64,000 nucleotides of DNA from Mycolicibacterium litorale (GTDB taxonomy: Bacteria; Actinomycetota; Actinomycetes; Mycobacteriales; Mycobacteriaceae): positions 5,332,001-5,396,000 of the forward strand of contig NZ_AP023287.1 in assembly GCF_014218295.1 (NCBI RefSeq), in the 5' to 3' direction. This document shows, in pieces, positions 25,284 to 34,056 of this stretch. The notes under the pieces were generated by a model. That model was not told the origin of the DNA and ran no database searches. It was given only the letters and a program-made list of their open reading frames with translations. Made by a program: the position numbers and the translations under genes. Every line of letters begins with the position of its first letter. Positions within the stretch are counted from its first letter, which is position 1.

Positions 25284-26116
25284 GACACCGCCTTCTCCCC
25301 CAGCAGTTCGAGGCTGCGGTCCCACAGCCGCGAAGCGATCCCCGCGTCGTCGGCGAGCTTGTTCGCCCGGGCGACCTTGTGCTTGTAGTAATACTGTCCG
25401 GACTGCCAGTCCACGCCCGGCTGCGCCGATGCGAGCCACACCAATTCGTCGCTGCCCTGCTCGGCCCCGATCAGTGCGATGTGGCGCAGCGGGCTGCGGT
25501 AGAGCAACCCGAACACCGGGTTGTTCACCTCGGCGCTGAAGTTCGAGGCCACCGGACCGGGATGGAATGCGGCCGTGGAGATCCCGGACGGGTGGTAGCG
25601 GCGGTGCAGTTCCTTGGCGAACAGGATGTTCGCCAGCTTGGACGTGCCGTAGGCCACCGACCCGTTCTGCTTCTGCACCGCGTCGAGGTCGTCGAAATCC
25701 ACCCGGGCGAACTTGTTGGCCATGCTGGAGGTGTTGAGCACCGACGCCCCGGACTCGATCAGCCGGTCGAGCAGCAGCGTCGTCAACAGCAGCGGCGCCA
25801 GGTGGTTGACCTGGAACGTCTTCTCGAATCCGTCGACGGTGGTCTCACGGGTGTTCATCACGCCGCCGGCGTTGTTGGCCAAAACGTCGATGCGCGGACA
25901 GGCGTCGAGAAGTCGGCGCGCGAGGTCACGCACCTGAGCCAGATCCGCGAAGTCGGCGACGTACGAGTCCGCGCCCAACGCATCGGCGACGGCGGCCGTC
26001 TTCTGCGGCGACCGCCCCACCACGACGACGTTCTCACCGCTGCGGCTCAAGCGTTGAGCCGCTGCCGCACCGACACCGTCACTGGCCCCGGTGATGACGA
26101 TCGTTCTTCCGGCCAC
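25280..26116 (-). CDS. Short-chain dehydrogenase/reductase
   Basis: A 278-residue SDR, probably of the retinol-dehydrogenase-like extended group. Cofactor motif TGASDGVG at 9-16, NNAGG at the end of strand 4, catalytic Ser in NTSSMA and YGTSK further on. GTG at 26116 starts directly at the first strand ([11 protein letters not shown]). First gene of a two-gene unit with the SRPBCC protein. Substrate unknown. Confidence 0.88.
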   Translation of the reverse strand: MAGRTIVITGASDGVGAAAAQRLSRSGENVVVVGRSPQKTAAVADALGADSYVADFADLAQVRDLARRLLDACPRIDVLANNAGGVMNTRETTVDGFEKTFQVNHLAPLLLTTLLLDRLIESGASVLNTSSMANKFARVDFDDLDAVQKQNGSVAYGTSKLANILFAKELHRRYHPSGISTAAFHPGPVASNFSAEVNNPVFGLLYRSPLRHIALIGAEQGSDELVWLASAQPGVDWQSGQYYYKHKVARANKLADDAGIASRLWDRSLELLGEKAVS

Positions 26117-26189
26117 AGGCCCGCCCCTCTCGTCGACTCCACGAGGGTAACCCGCCCCCGGAATCGCGTCCGGCGTACCGCGGCGGCGC

Positions 26190-26195
26190 TACGGT
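26190..26195 (+). promoter_or_regulatory. -10 element (TACGGT) before leaderless esterase gene
   Basis: TACGGT fits TANNNT and lies five bases upstream of the ATG at 26201, without a ribosome site between them. This suggests a leaderless transcript. Confidence 0.45.
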
Positions 26196-26200
26196 GTGGC

Positions 26201-26869
26201 ATGGCCAGTACAAAGACGACGAAACGCGTTCTCTGCTTCGGTGACTCGCTGACCTGGGGCTGGGTCCCGGTCGAGGACGGAGTGCCGACCCAGCGCTACG
26301 GGCCCGACGTGCGGTGGACCGGTGTGCTGGCCGACGAGTTGGGCCCGAACTACACCGTCATCGAGGAAGGGCTCAGCGCCCGCACCACCACGGCCGACGA
26401 TCCCAGCGATCCGCGCCTCAACGGGTCGGCCTACCTGCCGTCGTGCCTGGCCAGCCACCTCCCGCTCGACCTGGTCGTGATCATGCTGGGCACCAACGAC
26501 ACCAAGGCGTACTTCCACCGGGAGCCACTCGACATCGCGATGGGGATGGGCGTTCTGGTCACTCAGGTCCTGGGCAGCGCGGGCGGTGTGGGCACCGTCT
26601 ACCCCGCACCCCGCACACTCGTCGTGGCCCCACCGCCGGTCGCGGCCATGCCGCATCCGTGGTTCGCGATGATCTTCGCCGGGGCGCAGGAGAAGACCGC
26701 CGCGCTGCCTGCGGCCTATTCGGCGCTGGCGTCGTTCATGAAGGTCGACTTCTTCGATGCGGGCTCCGTCATCAGCACCGACGGGGTGGACGGCATCCAC
26801 TTCACCGAGCAGAACAACCGCGATCTGGGACTGGCTCTGACGACGAAGGTGCGCACGCTACTGGCGTAG
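26201..26869 (+). CDS. SGNH-hydrolase, arylesterase/acyltransferase of the MsAcT type
   Basis: A 222-residue SGNH hydrolase that I recognise as a close relative of the M. smegmatis acyltransferase MsAcT. Block I FGDSLTWGW carries the nucleophile Ser16, block III is MLGTND, and block V DGIHF carries Asp197 and His200. MsAcT-type enzymes are octameric and favour transesterification and perhydrolysis over hydrolysis even in water; residues around LTWGWVPVEDG and SYLPSCLA-like segments are shared. The stop codon lies inside a perfect 17-bp hairpin that should terminate transcription. Confidence 0.9.
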   Translation: MASTKTTKRVLCFGDSLTWGWVPVEDGVPTQRYGPDVRWTGVLADELGPNYTVIEEGLSARTTTADDPSDPRLNGSAYLPSCLASHLPLDLVVIMLGTNDTKAYFHREPLDIAMGMGVLVTQVLGSAGGVGTVYPAPRTLVVAPPPVAAMPHPWFAMIFAGAQEKTAALPAAYSALASFMKVDFFDAGSVISTDGVDGIHFTEQNNRDLGLALTTKVRTLLA

Positions 26870-26882
26870 CGTGCGCACCTTC
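26845..26882. terminator. Perfect 17-bp hairpin, bidirectional terminator between esterase and mmpL
   Basis: GAAGGTGCGCACGCTAC (26845-26861), a four-base loop TGGC, and GTAGCGTGCGCACCTTC (26866-26882) form an uninterrupted 17-bp stem. It overlaps the last codons and stop of the esterase gene and ends seven bases before the mmpL stop on the other strand. There is no T-run, as usual for mycobacterial I-shaped terminators. Confidence 0.75.
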
Positions 26883-26889
26883 ACGTCGA

Positions 26890-29787
26890 TCAGGGCGCCG
26901 AGACCGGTTCCGGCGCCTTCGGCGGCGGTGTCGGCCACGGTGACGGCACCGGCTGGTTACGGACCCGCTGCGGCCACCAGAACCACTTGCCCAGCAGCGC
27001 CGCGATCGACGGCGTCATGAAGGCGCGGATGACCAGGGTGTCGAACAGCAGACCCAGGCCGATGGTCGTACCCACCTGGGCGATCACCGTCAGCTCACTG
27101 ACCGCCATCGAGATCATCGTGAACGCGAACACCAGACCCGCCGCGGTCACCACCGACCCACTGCCGCCCATCGCGCGGATGATGCCGGTCCGCAGACCCG
27201 CATGGATCTCCTCTTTGAGGCGGGACACCAGGAGCAGGTTGTAGTCCGCACCGACCGCCAGCAGGATGATGACCGACATCGCCATCACCATCCAGTGCAG
27301 CTCGATGCCGATGATGTGCTGCCAGATCAGTACCGACAGGCCGAACGAGGCGCCGAGTGACAACACCACCGTGCCGACGATCACCGCGGACGCGACCACG
27401 CTTCGGGTGATGAGCAGCATGATGATGAAGATCAGTGCCAGCGAAGCGATTGCGGCGATCAACAGGTCATAGGTGTTGCCGTCGTTCATGTCCTTGAACA
27501 TCGCGGCGCTACCACCGAGGTAGATCGTCGAACCCTCCAGCGGGGTGCCCTTGATCGCCTCCTTGGCCGCGGTCTCGATCTTGTCGATCTTGGCGATGCC
27601 CTCGGGGGTCAGCGGATCACCGTCGTGGCTGATGATGAACCGCACCGACTTGCCGTCGGGTGAGATGAACTGCTCCATACCGCGTTTGAAGTCGGCGTTG
27701 TCGAACACCTCGGGCGGCAGGTAGAACGAGTCGTCGTTCATCGACGCGTCGAACGCCTCGCCCATGACGGTCGTATCGCCCTGCATGGCCGTCGCCTGAT
27801 CCTGCATTCCCTTCTGCGTGGAATACATGTTCAGCATCATGACCTTCATGGTCTTCATGGTCTCGAGCATCTTCGGCATCAGCGCGACCATCTGCGGCAT
27901 CAGCGCGTCGAGCCGTTCCATGTCCGGGATGATCGCCTTGATGTCGTCGGTCATCACGTTGATGCCGTCGAGCGTGTCGAACACCGACCGGATCGCGAAG
28001 CAGACCGGGATGTTGTAGCAGTGCGGTTCCCAGTAGAAGTAGTTGCGGATCGGCCGGAAGAAATCGTCGAAATTGGCGATGTGGTCGCGCAATTCCTCGA
28101 CGTCGACGGTCATGTCCTTCATCTTCGTGACCATGTTGTGCGTGGTCGCGGCCATCTGGACGGTGATCCGCTGCATCTCCTCCATGTTGTCGATGGTGGT
28201 CTGCATCTCGGCAGCCTGATCCAGCATCTGCGCCGTGAGGCCCTCGTTGTACTTCTCGGTCAGCTTCTGCTGGGTGCCCTGCATGCCGATCAGGAACGGG
28301 ATCGACGTGTTCGAGATGGGTTTACCGTCCGGCCTGGTGATCGCCTGCACCCGTGAGATGCCCTCGACCTGGAAGATCGCCTTGGCGATCTTGTTGATCA
28401 CCAGGAAGTCCGCGGAGTTCCGCAGATCATGGTCACTCTCGACCATCAGCAGCTCGGGATTCAACCGCGCGCTGGAGAAGTGCCGGTCCGCCGCCGCGTA
28501 ACCCTCGTTGGCGGGAAGGTCCTGTGGCAGATAGTTACGGTCGTTGTAGTTGGTCCGGTAACCGGGCAGCGTGAGCAGACCGACCAGCGAGAGCGCGATG
28601 GTGGCGACCAGGATCGGTCCGGGCCAGCGCACGGTGGCCGCACCGATCTTGCGCCACCCGCGGACCCGCATCGCGCGCTTGGGCTCGAGCAGCCCGAACT
28701 TGCTGGCGACGGTGATCATCGCCGCACCCAGGGTCAGCGAGGTGAGCACCACGACGACCATGCCGATCGCCAGCGGAACACCGAGGGTCTGGAAGTACGG
28801 CAGCCGGGTGAAGCTCAGGCAGAATGTGGCACCGGCGATGGTCAGACCGGAGCCGACCACGACGTGCGCGGTGCCGTGGAACATCGTGTAGTACGCGGTC
28901 TCTTTGTCCTCGCCGAGACCTCGGGCCTCCTGATATCGGCCGATCAGGAAGATCGCGTAGTCGGTCGCCGCCGCGATGGCCAACGTCACCAGGAGGTTGG
29001 TGGCGAACGTGGAGAGCCCGATGATCTCGTGGTAGCCGAGGAACGACACCACGCCGCGCGCCGCGGCCAGCGACAGCACCACGGTGACGAGCATCAGCAG
29101 CACCGTGACGATCGAGCGGTAGACGAGGAGCAGCATCACGATGATCACCGTGAACGTGACCATCTCGATCATCCGCATACTGCGGTCGCCGGCGATGTGC
29201 TGGTCGGCGGCCAGGGCCGCCGGACCGGTCACGTAGGCCTTGACCCCCGGCGGCGGCTCCAGGCCTGCGACGATGTGCTGGACGGCTTCCACCGACTCGT
29301 TGGCCAGCGCCTCGCCCTGGTTACCGGCCAGCTTCACCTGCACGTAGGCGGCCTTGCCGTCGTTGCTCTGCGATCCCGAAGCGGTCATCGGATCGCTCCA
29401 GAAGTCCTGCACCGACTGGACGTGCTCCGGATCGGCTTCGAGCCGGTCGATCATCTGGTCGTAGAACACGTGTGCCGCGTCGCCGAGCGGTTCCTCACCC
29501 TCCAGCACGATCATCACGTTGCTGTCGGAGTCGCCCTCCTGGAAGACCTCGCCGACGCGCTTCATCGAGATCATCGCCGGGGCGTCGTCGGGGCTCATCG
29601 ACACCGCGCGCATCTGCCCGACCTCTTCGAGCTGCGGGACGATGACGTTCAGGACCGCGATGACGGCGATCCAGACGAGGATGATCGGCACCGCGAGGGT
29701 GCGGATCGTCCGCGGGATGAAACCCCGGTGCGCGGGCTTCGACGGCGGGAACGCGTCGGTGGGCGCGTCGGTCGTGGGCGCGCTCAT
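26890..29787 (-). CDS. mmpL: MmpL4/5-type RND lipid/siderophore transporter
   Basis: A 965-residue MmpL protein of the length usual for MmpL4/MmpL5. One transmembrane helix (about 30-50) precedes the first periplasmic domain. Proton-relay Asp-Tyr pairs are in [15 protein letters not shown] and [17 protein letters not shown]. Residues about 505-690 form a Met-rich helical stretch corresponding to the coiled periplasmic extension of the MmpL4/5 group. With MmpS it exports siderophores or drugs across the envelope. It overlaps the mmpS stop by four bases. Which paralogue it is cannot be set without alignment. Confidence 0.9.
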   Translation of the reverse strand: MSAPTTDAPTDAFPPSKPAHRGFIPRTIRTLAVPIILVWIAVIAVLNVIVPQLEEVGQMRAVSMSPDDAPAMISMKRVGEVFQEGDSDSNVMIVLEGEEPLGDAAHVFYDQMIDRLEADPEHVQSVQDFWSDPMTASGSQSNDGKAAYVQVKLAGNQGEALANESVEAVQHIVAGLEPPPGVKAYVTGPAALAADQHIAGDRSMRMIEMVTFTVIIVMLLLVYRSIVTVLLMLVTVVLSLAAARGVVSFLGYHEIIGLSTFATNLLVTLAIAAATDYAIFLIGRYQEARGLGEDKETAYYTMFHGTAHVVVGSGLTIAGATFCLSFTRLPYFQTLGVPLAIGMVVVVLTSLTLGAAMITVASKFGLLEPKRAMRVRGWRKIGAATVRWPGPILVATIALSLVGLLTLPGYRTNYNDRNYLPQDLPANEGYAAADRHFSSARLNPELLMVESDHDLRNSADFLVINKIAKAIFQVEGISRVQAITRPDGKPISNTSIPFLIGMQGTQQKLTEKYNEGLTAQMLDQAAEMQTTIDNMEEMQRITVQMAATTHNMVTKMKDMTVDVEELRDHIANFDDFFRPIRNYFYWEPHCYNIPVCFAIRSVFDTLDGINVMTDDIKAIIPDMERLDALMPQMVALMPKMLETMKTMKVMMLNMYSTQKGMQDQATAMQGDTTVMGEAFDASMNDDSFYLPPEVFDNADFKRGMEQFISPDGKSVRFIISHDGDPLTPEGIAKIDKIETAAKEAIKGTPLEGSTIYLGGSAAMFKDMNDGNTYDLLIAAIASLALIFIIMLLITRSVVASAVIVGTVVLSLGASFGLSVLIWQHIIGIELHWMVMAMSVIILLAVGADYNLLLVSRLKEEIHAGLRTGIIRAMGGSGSVVTAAGLVFAFTMISMAVSELTVIAQVGTTIGLGLLFDTLVIRAFMTPSIAALLGKWFWWPQRVRNQPVPSPWPTPPPKAPEPVSAP

Positions 29788-30212
29788 GCGGACTTCACGA
29801 AGCAGTAGGTCAGGGCGTTCACGCCGGTTGCGGTCCTCTCGTCTTTGACCTCGTCGTCGACGATGATTCGGCAGGTGATCGAATCGCCGTCGCCCTGGGC
29901 GAAGATGTTGGGGGCGGCGGACGCCTCCGTCGTCTCGAGGGTGATGCCCCAGGGAATTGCTGTGTTGTCGAGGCGTTGCGGTTTGGAGTCGAGGTCGAGG
30001 TAGTTGATGTTGGCGTAGCTGCCATTACCCGAGATCTCGTAGCGAACGACCTTGGGGTCGAACGGCTCCGGGTCGTCAGCAAAGACCCTGGGGGTCACCG
30101 TGATGCCGTCGGATCCGAAGAAGCCGCGGATGCGGTGCACGGTGAACCCCGCGATCAGCACCACGACAAGAACGAGAATGGGTATCCACGCCTTCTTGGC
30201 GACACTCAACAT
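29784..30212 (-). CDS. mmpS: MmpS-family membrane accessory protein
   Basis: A 142-residue MmpS4/5-like protein. One N-terminal transmembrane helix (about 9-29) is followed by a periplasmic beta-rich domain with [18 protein letters not shown] and a conserved Cys pair (SITCRII, TYCFVK). MmpS proteins are needed for assembly or function of the partner MmpL. The genes are coupled by an ATGA overlap. A 370-base region upstream carries a candidate promoter and a small open frame. Confidence 0.92.
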   Translation of the reverse strand: MLSVAKKAWIPILVLVVVLIAGFTVHRIRGFFGSDGITVTPRVFADDPEPFDPKVVRYEISGNGSYANINYLDLDSKPQRLDNTAIPWGITLETTEASAAPNIFAQGDGDSITCRIIVDDEVKDERTATGVNALTYCFVKSA

Positions 30213-30250
30213 TTGTTATTTCCCCGACAGTCGCTGGCTCGTCGTCACGG

Positions 30251-30400
30251 TCAACCGGCCACGCAGAACGCGGCCGAGTCGCACCAAATGGCCGTATCTT
30301 CTCTCACAGGCGTGGCGGGCGCGAAACCGCGGCCCGCCAACGGCGCCCCCGATGACGCGGCACGAACCCCGTCGTTGCAGCTCATCGCCACTGTGGGCAC
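30251..30400 (-). CDS. Possible 49-residue leader ORF upstream of mmpS
   Basis: GTG at 30400 follows GGAGGA with an eight-base spacer, a stronger ribosome site than most genes in the window. The frame runs 49 codons to a TGA at 30251, 38 bases before mmpS. The product (PTVAMSCNDG at the start, three Cys, no known domain) is unrecognised. It lies in the putative mmpS leader RNA downstream of a good -10, so it may be a regulatory small ORF. It may also be chance. Confidence 0.35.
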   Translation of the reverse strand: MPTVAMSCNDGVRAASSGAPLAGRGFAPATPVREDTAIWCDSAAFCVAG

Positions 30401-30434
30401 CTCGATCCTCCTCTGCTGCGCTAAAAACTTAGCC

Positions 30435-30440
30435 AGTATA
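30435..30440 (-). promoter_or_regulatory. -10 element (TATACT) for the mmpS-mmpL operon
   Basis: On the minus strand TATACT is a full TANNNT element within an AT-rich island (about 30420-30470) unlike the surroundings. TTAGGCTA at 30451-30458 lies in the spacer region and resembles the core of an IdeR iron box, but the flanks do not match well. Transcription from here would leave a leader of more than 200 bases before mmpS. Confidence 0.4.
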
Positions 30441-30553
30441 AACAGGAACCTTAGGCTATTTAAACGCCCAGTGCAGCGGCCTCTCATTCTGCCGAGACAG
30501 CGATCACTGACGGTCGGCATACGTGACGTGGCTCACATTTGCCGTGGGACCCT

Positions 30554-30574
30554 TAGCCTGGCTAGGAGTACGAT
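30554..30574 (+). promoter_or_regulatory. Palindrome and -10 upstream of secreted-protein gene
   Basis: TAGCC-T-GGCTA at 30554-30564 is a perfect 5+1+5 inverted repeat. TACGAT at 30569-30574 fits TANNNT and ends seven bases before the ATG at 30582, so the transcript is probably leaderless. The palindrome sits just upstream of the -10 and could be an operator. Confidence 0.45.
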
Positions 30575-30581
30575 CCCCGGC

Positions 30582-31024
30582 ATGAACGTCATCCGGCTTG
30601 CCGCGGGCGCGGTGGCCTCGGCCGCCGTCGCCGTCGTCGTGGCAACCCCGCCCTCGCCGATCCCGAACCGACACCGCCCCCGGCGCCGCCGGCCCCCGCG
30701 TCGACGATCGACAAGGACGGCACGTACAAGGTGGGCGTCGACATCCAGCCCGGCACCTACACGGCGCCGGCGCCCGCCGAGACGACGTGCTACTGGAAGC
30801 GGGTCGGCGCGGACGGCAAGCTGCTCGACAACGCGCTGACCAAGAAGCCGGCATCGGTGCGGATCGAACCGACCGACGCGAGTTTCACCACCAACGACTG
30901 CCAGCCCTGGCAGCTGGCCGCGTGTGGCACCGCATGCCCACCGCCGCCGCCACCGCCGGGACCCCTCGAGATGCTGGGCCAGTTGGCGCCCATGCTGGGC
31001 GGAGCCAAGGCTCCCACGCCCTGA
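30582..31024 (+). CDS. Secreted proline-rich protein, frameshifted after signal peptide
   Basis: The ATG at 30582 opens a clear signal peptide (NVIRLAAGAVASAAVAVVVA), but the frame then becomes Arg-rich. One base out of register, the reading is sensible: ALADPEPTPPPAPPAP, then DGTYKVGVDIQPGTYTAPAP and a Cys-containing core, to the stop at 31024. One base appears missing near 30640-30650. The mature part resembles small mycobacterial exported proteins with a VGxDIxPGTY motif and four Cys. The function is unknown. If the shift is real the protein is not made intact; a GTG inside the mature part (30731) could give only an unexported fragment. Confidence 0.65.
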
Positions 31025-31043
31025 TCTCGAGCGCCGCAGCCCA

Positions 31044-31775
31044 TCAGGCGGCGAGCAGGAACGACACGAAGAACCCGCCCGCCGTGGCGAAGGCGTTGAG
31101 CGGCCGGCCGTGTTCGAAGGCCTCCGGCATCAGGGTGTCGGCCAGTGACGCCAGTACCGCGCCGCCGGCGAAGGCCAGCGCCAGCGCGAGCACCTGCTCG
31201 CTGAGCACCCCGGCGGTCGCGCGGCCGAGCACGACGGCCAGTGCCAACAGCACCGCACAGGCAACCCACGTGAATACCACTGTCCCATTGGACATTCCGG
31301 ATTTGCGCATCGCGACGGCACCGACGAGCGATTCGGGCAGGTTCGAGAAGAAGATCGCCGCGAGCAGCGACAGCGACGCGCCGCCGACCAGGGAGACGCC
31401 GAGCGCCACGTTCTCCGGGACACCGTCGAGCGTGACGGCCGCGAGGAGCGCCAGCCCGACTCCGCGGCGGGCGCCGGAGGCCGCGACTTCGCGGGCGTCC
31501 GGGCCCGAACGGCCGGCGACGTACTTGTCCAGCAAGGTATCGGCGATGACGAATGCCGCTGCGCCGGCGAGCAATCCGAGGCCGGCGTGCCAGCCGCCCG
31601 CCATCGTGAACGCCTCTTCGAACAGTTCGAAGGTCAGGGCCGAGATCAGGGCGCCGCTGGCGAAGGCGAGCAGGACGCCGGTCACCCGCTTCGGCGGGCT
31701 CCACCGCACCCCGGCCACGGCGCCGATGACCAGGGCGCTCGACGCCGCGAGGCCGAAGTAGACCGCGGTCAACAC
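31044..31775 (-). CDS. ZIP-family metal transporter
   Basis: A 243-residue membrane protein with about eight helices in ZIP order. The helix IV and V metal motifs read LDGVPENVALG and SNLPESLVGAV; the usual HxxPEG His residues are replaced by Asp/Asn, so metal choice or coordination may differ. ZIPs take divalent metal (zinc, iron, manganese) into the cytoplasm. The start is uncertain; GTG at 31775 places the first helix correctly, while the open frame further upstream overlaps another gene. It follows the small membrane protein gene by 13 bases, apparently as an operon. Confidence 0.78.
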   Translation of the reverse strand: MLTAVYFGLAASSALVIGAVAGVRWSPPKRVTGVLLAFASGALISALTFELFEEAFTMAGGWHAGLGLLAGAAAFVIADTLLDKYVAGRSGPDAREVAASGARRGVGLALLAAVTLDGVPENVALGVSLVGGASLSLLAAIFFSNLPESLVGAVAMRKSGMSNGTVVFTWVACAVLLALAVVLGRATAGVLSEQVLALALAFAGGAVLASLADTLMPEAFEHGRPLNAFATAGGFFVSFLLAA

Positions 31776-31788
31776 GGCGGCGGCGAGA

Positions 31789-32046
31789 TCAGGTGGCGGC
31801 GGGTGTGATCTTCGCGGCCATCTCCTGACGTTGGCGCTCGCGGGCCTGGGCGCTGAAGCACAGGATGCTCGCCGCGAAGCTGAGCACCGCGACGGCACCG
31901 GCGAAGGTCGCGACCACACCATCGGAGGTGCCGATGCTGGCGAGGCATACCGCGAGGGCGATGACGGCGGTGAAGTTGAGGAACAACGCGGTGGTGGCAA
32001 CCGCCTCGGTGGCCGCGTCGGCGGGGGCTGACACGCGCTCGCCCAT
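31789..32046 (-). CDS. Small two-helix membrane protein
   Basis: An 85-residue protein with two hydrophobic segments (about 18-40 and 45-66) and a polar C-terminal tail (QARERQRQEMAAK). No family recognised. A clear AGGAG precedes the ATG at 32046, and a SigF-like promoter lies at 32109-32133. It is probably co-transcribed with the ZIP transporter downstream. Confidence 0.7.
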   Translation of the reverse strand: MGERVSAPADAATEAVATTALFLNFTAVIALAVCLASIGTSDGVVATFAGAVAVLSFAASILCFSAQARERQRQEMAAKITPAAT

Positions 32047-32069
32047 CGGGACTCTCCTATCCGTACTGC

Positions 32070-32093
32070 GTCTCGCTGCAGGTCTCGCTGCAG
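32070..32093. repeat. Tandem duplicate of a 12-mer in the leader of the small membrane protein gene
   Basis: GTCTCGCTGCAG occurs twice head to tail at 32070-32081 and 32082-32093. Each copy contains the PstI-type palindrome CTGCAG. It lies between a predicted SigF-like promoter and the ATG at 32046, so it would be in the 5' untranslated RNA. Confidence 0.6.
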
Positions 32094-32108
32094 GTGATGA
32101 CTCTTTTG

Positions 32109-32133
32109 TTACCCACGAGTCGAAAGCTCAAAC
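32109..32133 (-). promoter_or_regulatory. SigF-like promoter for small membrane protein-ZIP unit
   Basis: On the minus strand CGTTT (ending at 32130), a 15-base spacer, then GGGTAA (32114-32109). The mycobacterial SigF element is GGWWT-N16-17-GGGTAY, so there is one mismatch at each end and the spacer is one base short. Transcription would start about 55 bases before the ATG at 32046. Confidence 0.45.
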
Positions 32134-32207
32134 GGATGCCCCACGCAGCACGACGGCCCGCCGCCGCGAACTCGGTCGCGATGACGGGCCGTCGGGGTCG
32201 GTGTGGC

Positions 32208-32606
32208 TCAGCCGGCCATGAACTGGTCGTAGGCCGATGCCAGATCGGCGGGCAGCACGCTGACGTTGCACTGCCGCTGCGTCTCACCGATCGGTGCCAG
32301 GATGCCCCGCAGCTCGTAGTACTCCTGCGTGTTGGCGGTGAAGTAGCCGCGGATGTTGGCCTCGGCCTGCGGGCGAGGCTGGTTCATCGCCGCGGTCACC
32401 ACCTGGTTGGCACCCGGATGGTCGGCCAGATACTGGCGGGCCGAACCGGTCACGCTGCTGACGGTGTTCGCGACGCCGCCGGCCGAGCAGTCGACCGCAG
32501 CCGACGCCGTGGGCGCCGCAATGGTTGCTGCGGCCACACCGCCGAACAGGCAACCGACGAACGCACCGGCCATCCCCCGGCGCGCAGCATTACCACTGAA
32601 TTTCAT
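32208..32606 (-). CDS. Secreted heme-binding/hemophore-related protein
   Basis: A 132-residue exported protein. The signal peptide spans about residues 1-37 (cleavage near TASAAVDCS). The mature all-helical part has one Cys near each end (VDCSAGG, RQCNVSV), likely a disulfide, and the ADHPGANQVVTAAMN / PRPQAEANIRGYF pattern of the Rv0203-type hemophore-related family. A role in binding heme outside the cell is inferred from the family. GAGGAAG precedes the ATG at 32606, and a good SigF-like promoter lies about 65 bases further upstream. Confidence 0.8.
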   Translation of the reverse strand: MKFSGNAARRGMAGAFVGCLFGGVAAATIAAPTASAAVDCSAGGVANTVSSVTGSARQYLADHPGANQVVTAAMNQPRPQAEANIRGYFTANTQEYYELRGILAPIGETQRQCNVSVLPADLASAYDQFMAG

Positions 32607-32673
32607 GATCACTTCCTCTTCGGATCTCCGAATCATCGCGCTCTCCAAGCGCTTTCCCCGTCCCGAACCGAAA

Positions 32674-32700
32674 GTACCCGAACCGAAATCGGGTAAATCC
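32674..32700 (-). promoter_or_regulatory. SigF-like promoter for hemophore-related gene
   Basis: On the minus strand GGATT (32700-32696), a 16-base spacer, then GGGTAC (32679-32674). This matches the published mycobacterial SigF consensus GGWWT-N16-17-GGGTAY at every position. The start of transcription would be about 60 bases before the ATG at 32606. Confidence 0.6.
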
Positions 32701-33034
32701 GAAGGCGAACGAGCTACTTCCGCTGCAGCCCCCGGCGTTACCGGAAAATGATGTGATATCTCCCTCAATATGGCCGCTTCCCTGGCAGAGTCGCCCCCTC
32801 TGACCTCAGTTTTCACAGACTTTGCGGCTTCCCCTTATTTGATCGTGATGCAGAGAGATACCGAATTGTTATCGGCGGCGCTGGCGAATGATCTTGGAAA
32901 ACGCAAAGACCCGCTGCGATGACCTACGTCACATCGGGCGGAATCGCGGTTACCGATCCACAGCGGCGGCAACCCAACCTGTGGTGCACCCGAGCGCCGA
33001 CAGCAAGAGAGTCAACGCGAAAAGGGAGCGAATC
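32701..33034. other. Intergenic region, no gene seen
   Basis: Between the hemophore-related gene and the ferritin-like gene. Base composition is more AT-rich than elsewhere (for example around 32815-32880). No palindrome, repeat or known RNA element stands out. It must hold the promoter of the rightward ferritin-like gene. Confidence 0.4.
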
Positions 33035-33997
33035 TTGACTACTGCAGATACCACGAAGTTGCTCGCCCAGTTGCGGGCGATACTCGATCTGACCAACACC
33101 GAGATCCAGGTCGCCGAGACCCGGGTCGCGCAGTCCCGCACCGACGCGGTCCGCACGGAGCTGGAGCAGAACGCCTCCAACGGGCGTGACCGGGCGGAGG
33201 CGATCGAGAGCGTCATCCGCGATCTCGGCGGATACCCCGATGTCATCGGGCCGTTCTTCGGCCGGGCCGCCGCCGCGGTGAAGGCACTGACCGAGCAGGC
33301 CGAACCGTTCGACGAGGCGCTGCTGGGCGACCTCGCGCTCGAGGACCAGCTGCTGGACCGGTCGCGCTATCTCAAGGCGCTGGCCGTCGCCGCCAAGCAG
33401 CCGGACGTGGAGGCCCTGGCCGACCGTCTGATCACCGCGCACTCCGCCACGGTCGACTGGCTGACCACCGTGCTGGCCGAGGACGCCCTCGGCGGGCCGG
33501 CCGCGCTGCGCCGCACGCCGCTGCAGGCGGCTGCCGGCGTTGCGGTCCGGGCGGTCAACCTGCCGCTGACCTGGACCACCCGTGGCGTCGACCGCACGGT
33601 CGAGGCGCTGCGCAACACCGGCCCGGCGTTCAACGACCTGGTCAGCCGCGGCAGCCGCGTCACCGAGGTGGCGACGAAGGCCATCAGCGCGTCGCGGGAC
33701 GTCGCGCTGGGAGCCGCCGAGAAGGTCACCCGTGACGAAGGTGCCGGCCGGGCGGCCGACGCGCTGCACTCGGTCCGCGACGGGGCCGGAGCACTCGACG
33801 CCTCCGAGTTGCCGATCAAGGGCTACGACGAGTTGACGGTCACCGAAGCCGTCGCCGAGGTCAAGGGCCTCACCGATCCGTCGGACATCCGGACCATCGT
33901 CGCCTGGGAGGAAGCGCACAAGAACCGCTCACGCGTCGTGTCGGCCGCCCAGACGCGGCTGGCCGCCATCGCGCAGGAGGTCGTCGGCATCAGCTGA
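33035..33997 (+). CDS. Ferritin-like-domain protein
   Basis: A 320-residue, almost entirely helical protein. The first 160 residues look like a ferritin-like four-helix bundle (EIQVAETRVAQSRTDAVRTE, ALEDQLLDRSRYLKAL, and a later helix with TAHSATVDWLTTVLAE); the rest is an extended helical tail. Metal ligands are not obvious. TTG at 33035 is chosen because AAAGGGAG lies seven bases before it; the open frame further upstream has no ribosome site. A strong terminator follows. Function unknown; stress or storage roles are only inferred from the fold. Confidence 0.7.
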   Translation: MTTADTTKLLAQLRAILDLTNTEIQVAETRVAQSRTDAVRTELEQNASNGRDRAEAIESVIRDLGGYPDVIGPFFGRAAAAVKALTEQAEPFDEALLGDLALEDQLLDRSRYLKALAVAAKQPDVEALADRLITAHSATVDWLTTVLAEDALGGPAALRRTPLQAAAGVAVRAVNLPLTWTTRGVDRTVEALRNTGPAFNDLVSRGSRVTEVATKAISASRDVALGAAEKVTRDEGAGRAADALHSVRDGAGALDASELPIKGYDELTVTEAVAEVKGLTDPSDIRTIVAWEEAHKNRSRVVSAAQTRLAAIAQEVVGIS

Positions 33998-34016
33998 CCG
34001 GCGCACCACGACCGGG

Positions 34017-34042
34017 AACCCCGCAGCCACGGCTGCGGGGTT
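34017..34042. terminator. Bidirectional terminator between ferritin-like and permease genes
   Basis: AACCCCGCAGCC (34017-34028) and GGCTGCGGGGTT (34031-34042) are exact reverse complements, giving an 11-12 bp stem with a tiny loop and TTTCG after it. It lies between two convergent stop codons (33997 and 34057). Confidence 0.8.
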
Positions 34043-34056
34043 TCGTCGTCGCCGGA

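Noticed and set aside
28429-29808. 459-codon plus-strand frame opposite mmpL
   Set aside because: His/Arg/Asp-rich shadow sequence without any family feature, antisense to a clear MmpL gene.
30443-30461. IdeR iron box upstream of mmpS
   Set aside because: Only the TTAGGCTA core agrees with the 19-base consensus; the outer arms do not pair or match, so it is noted as a weak resemblance only.
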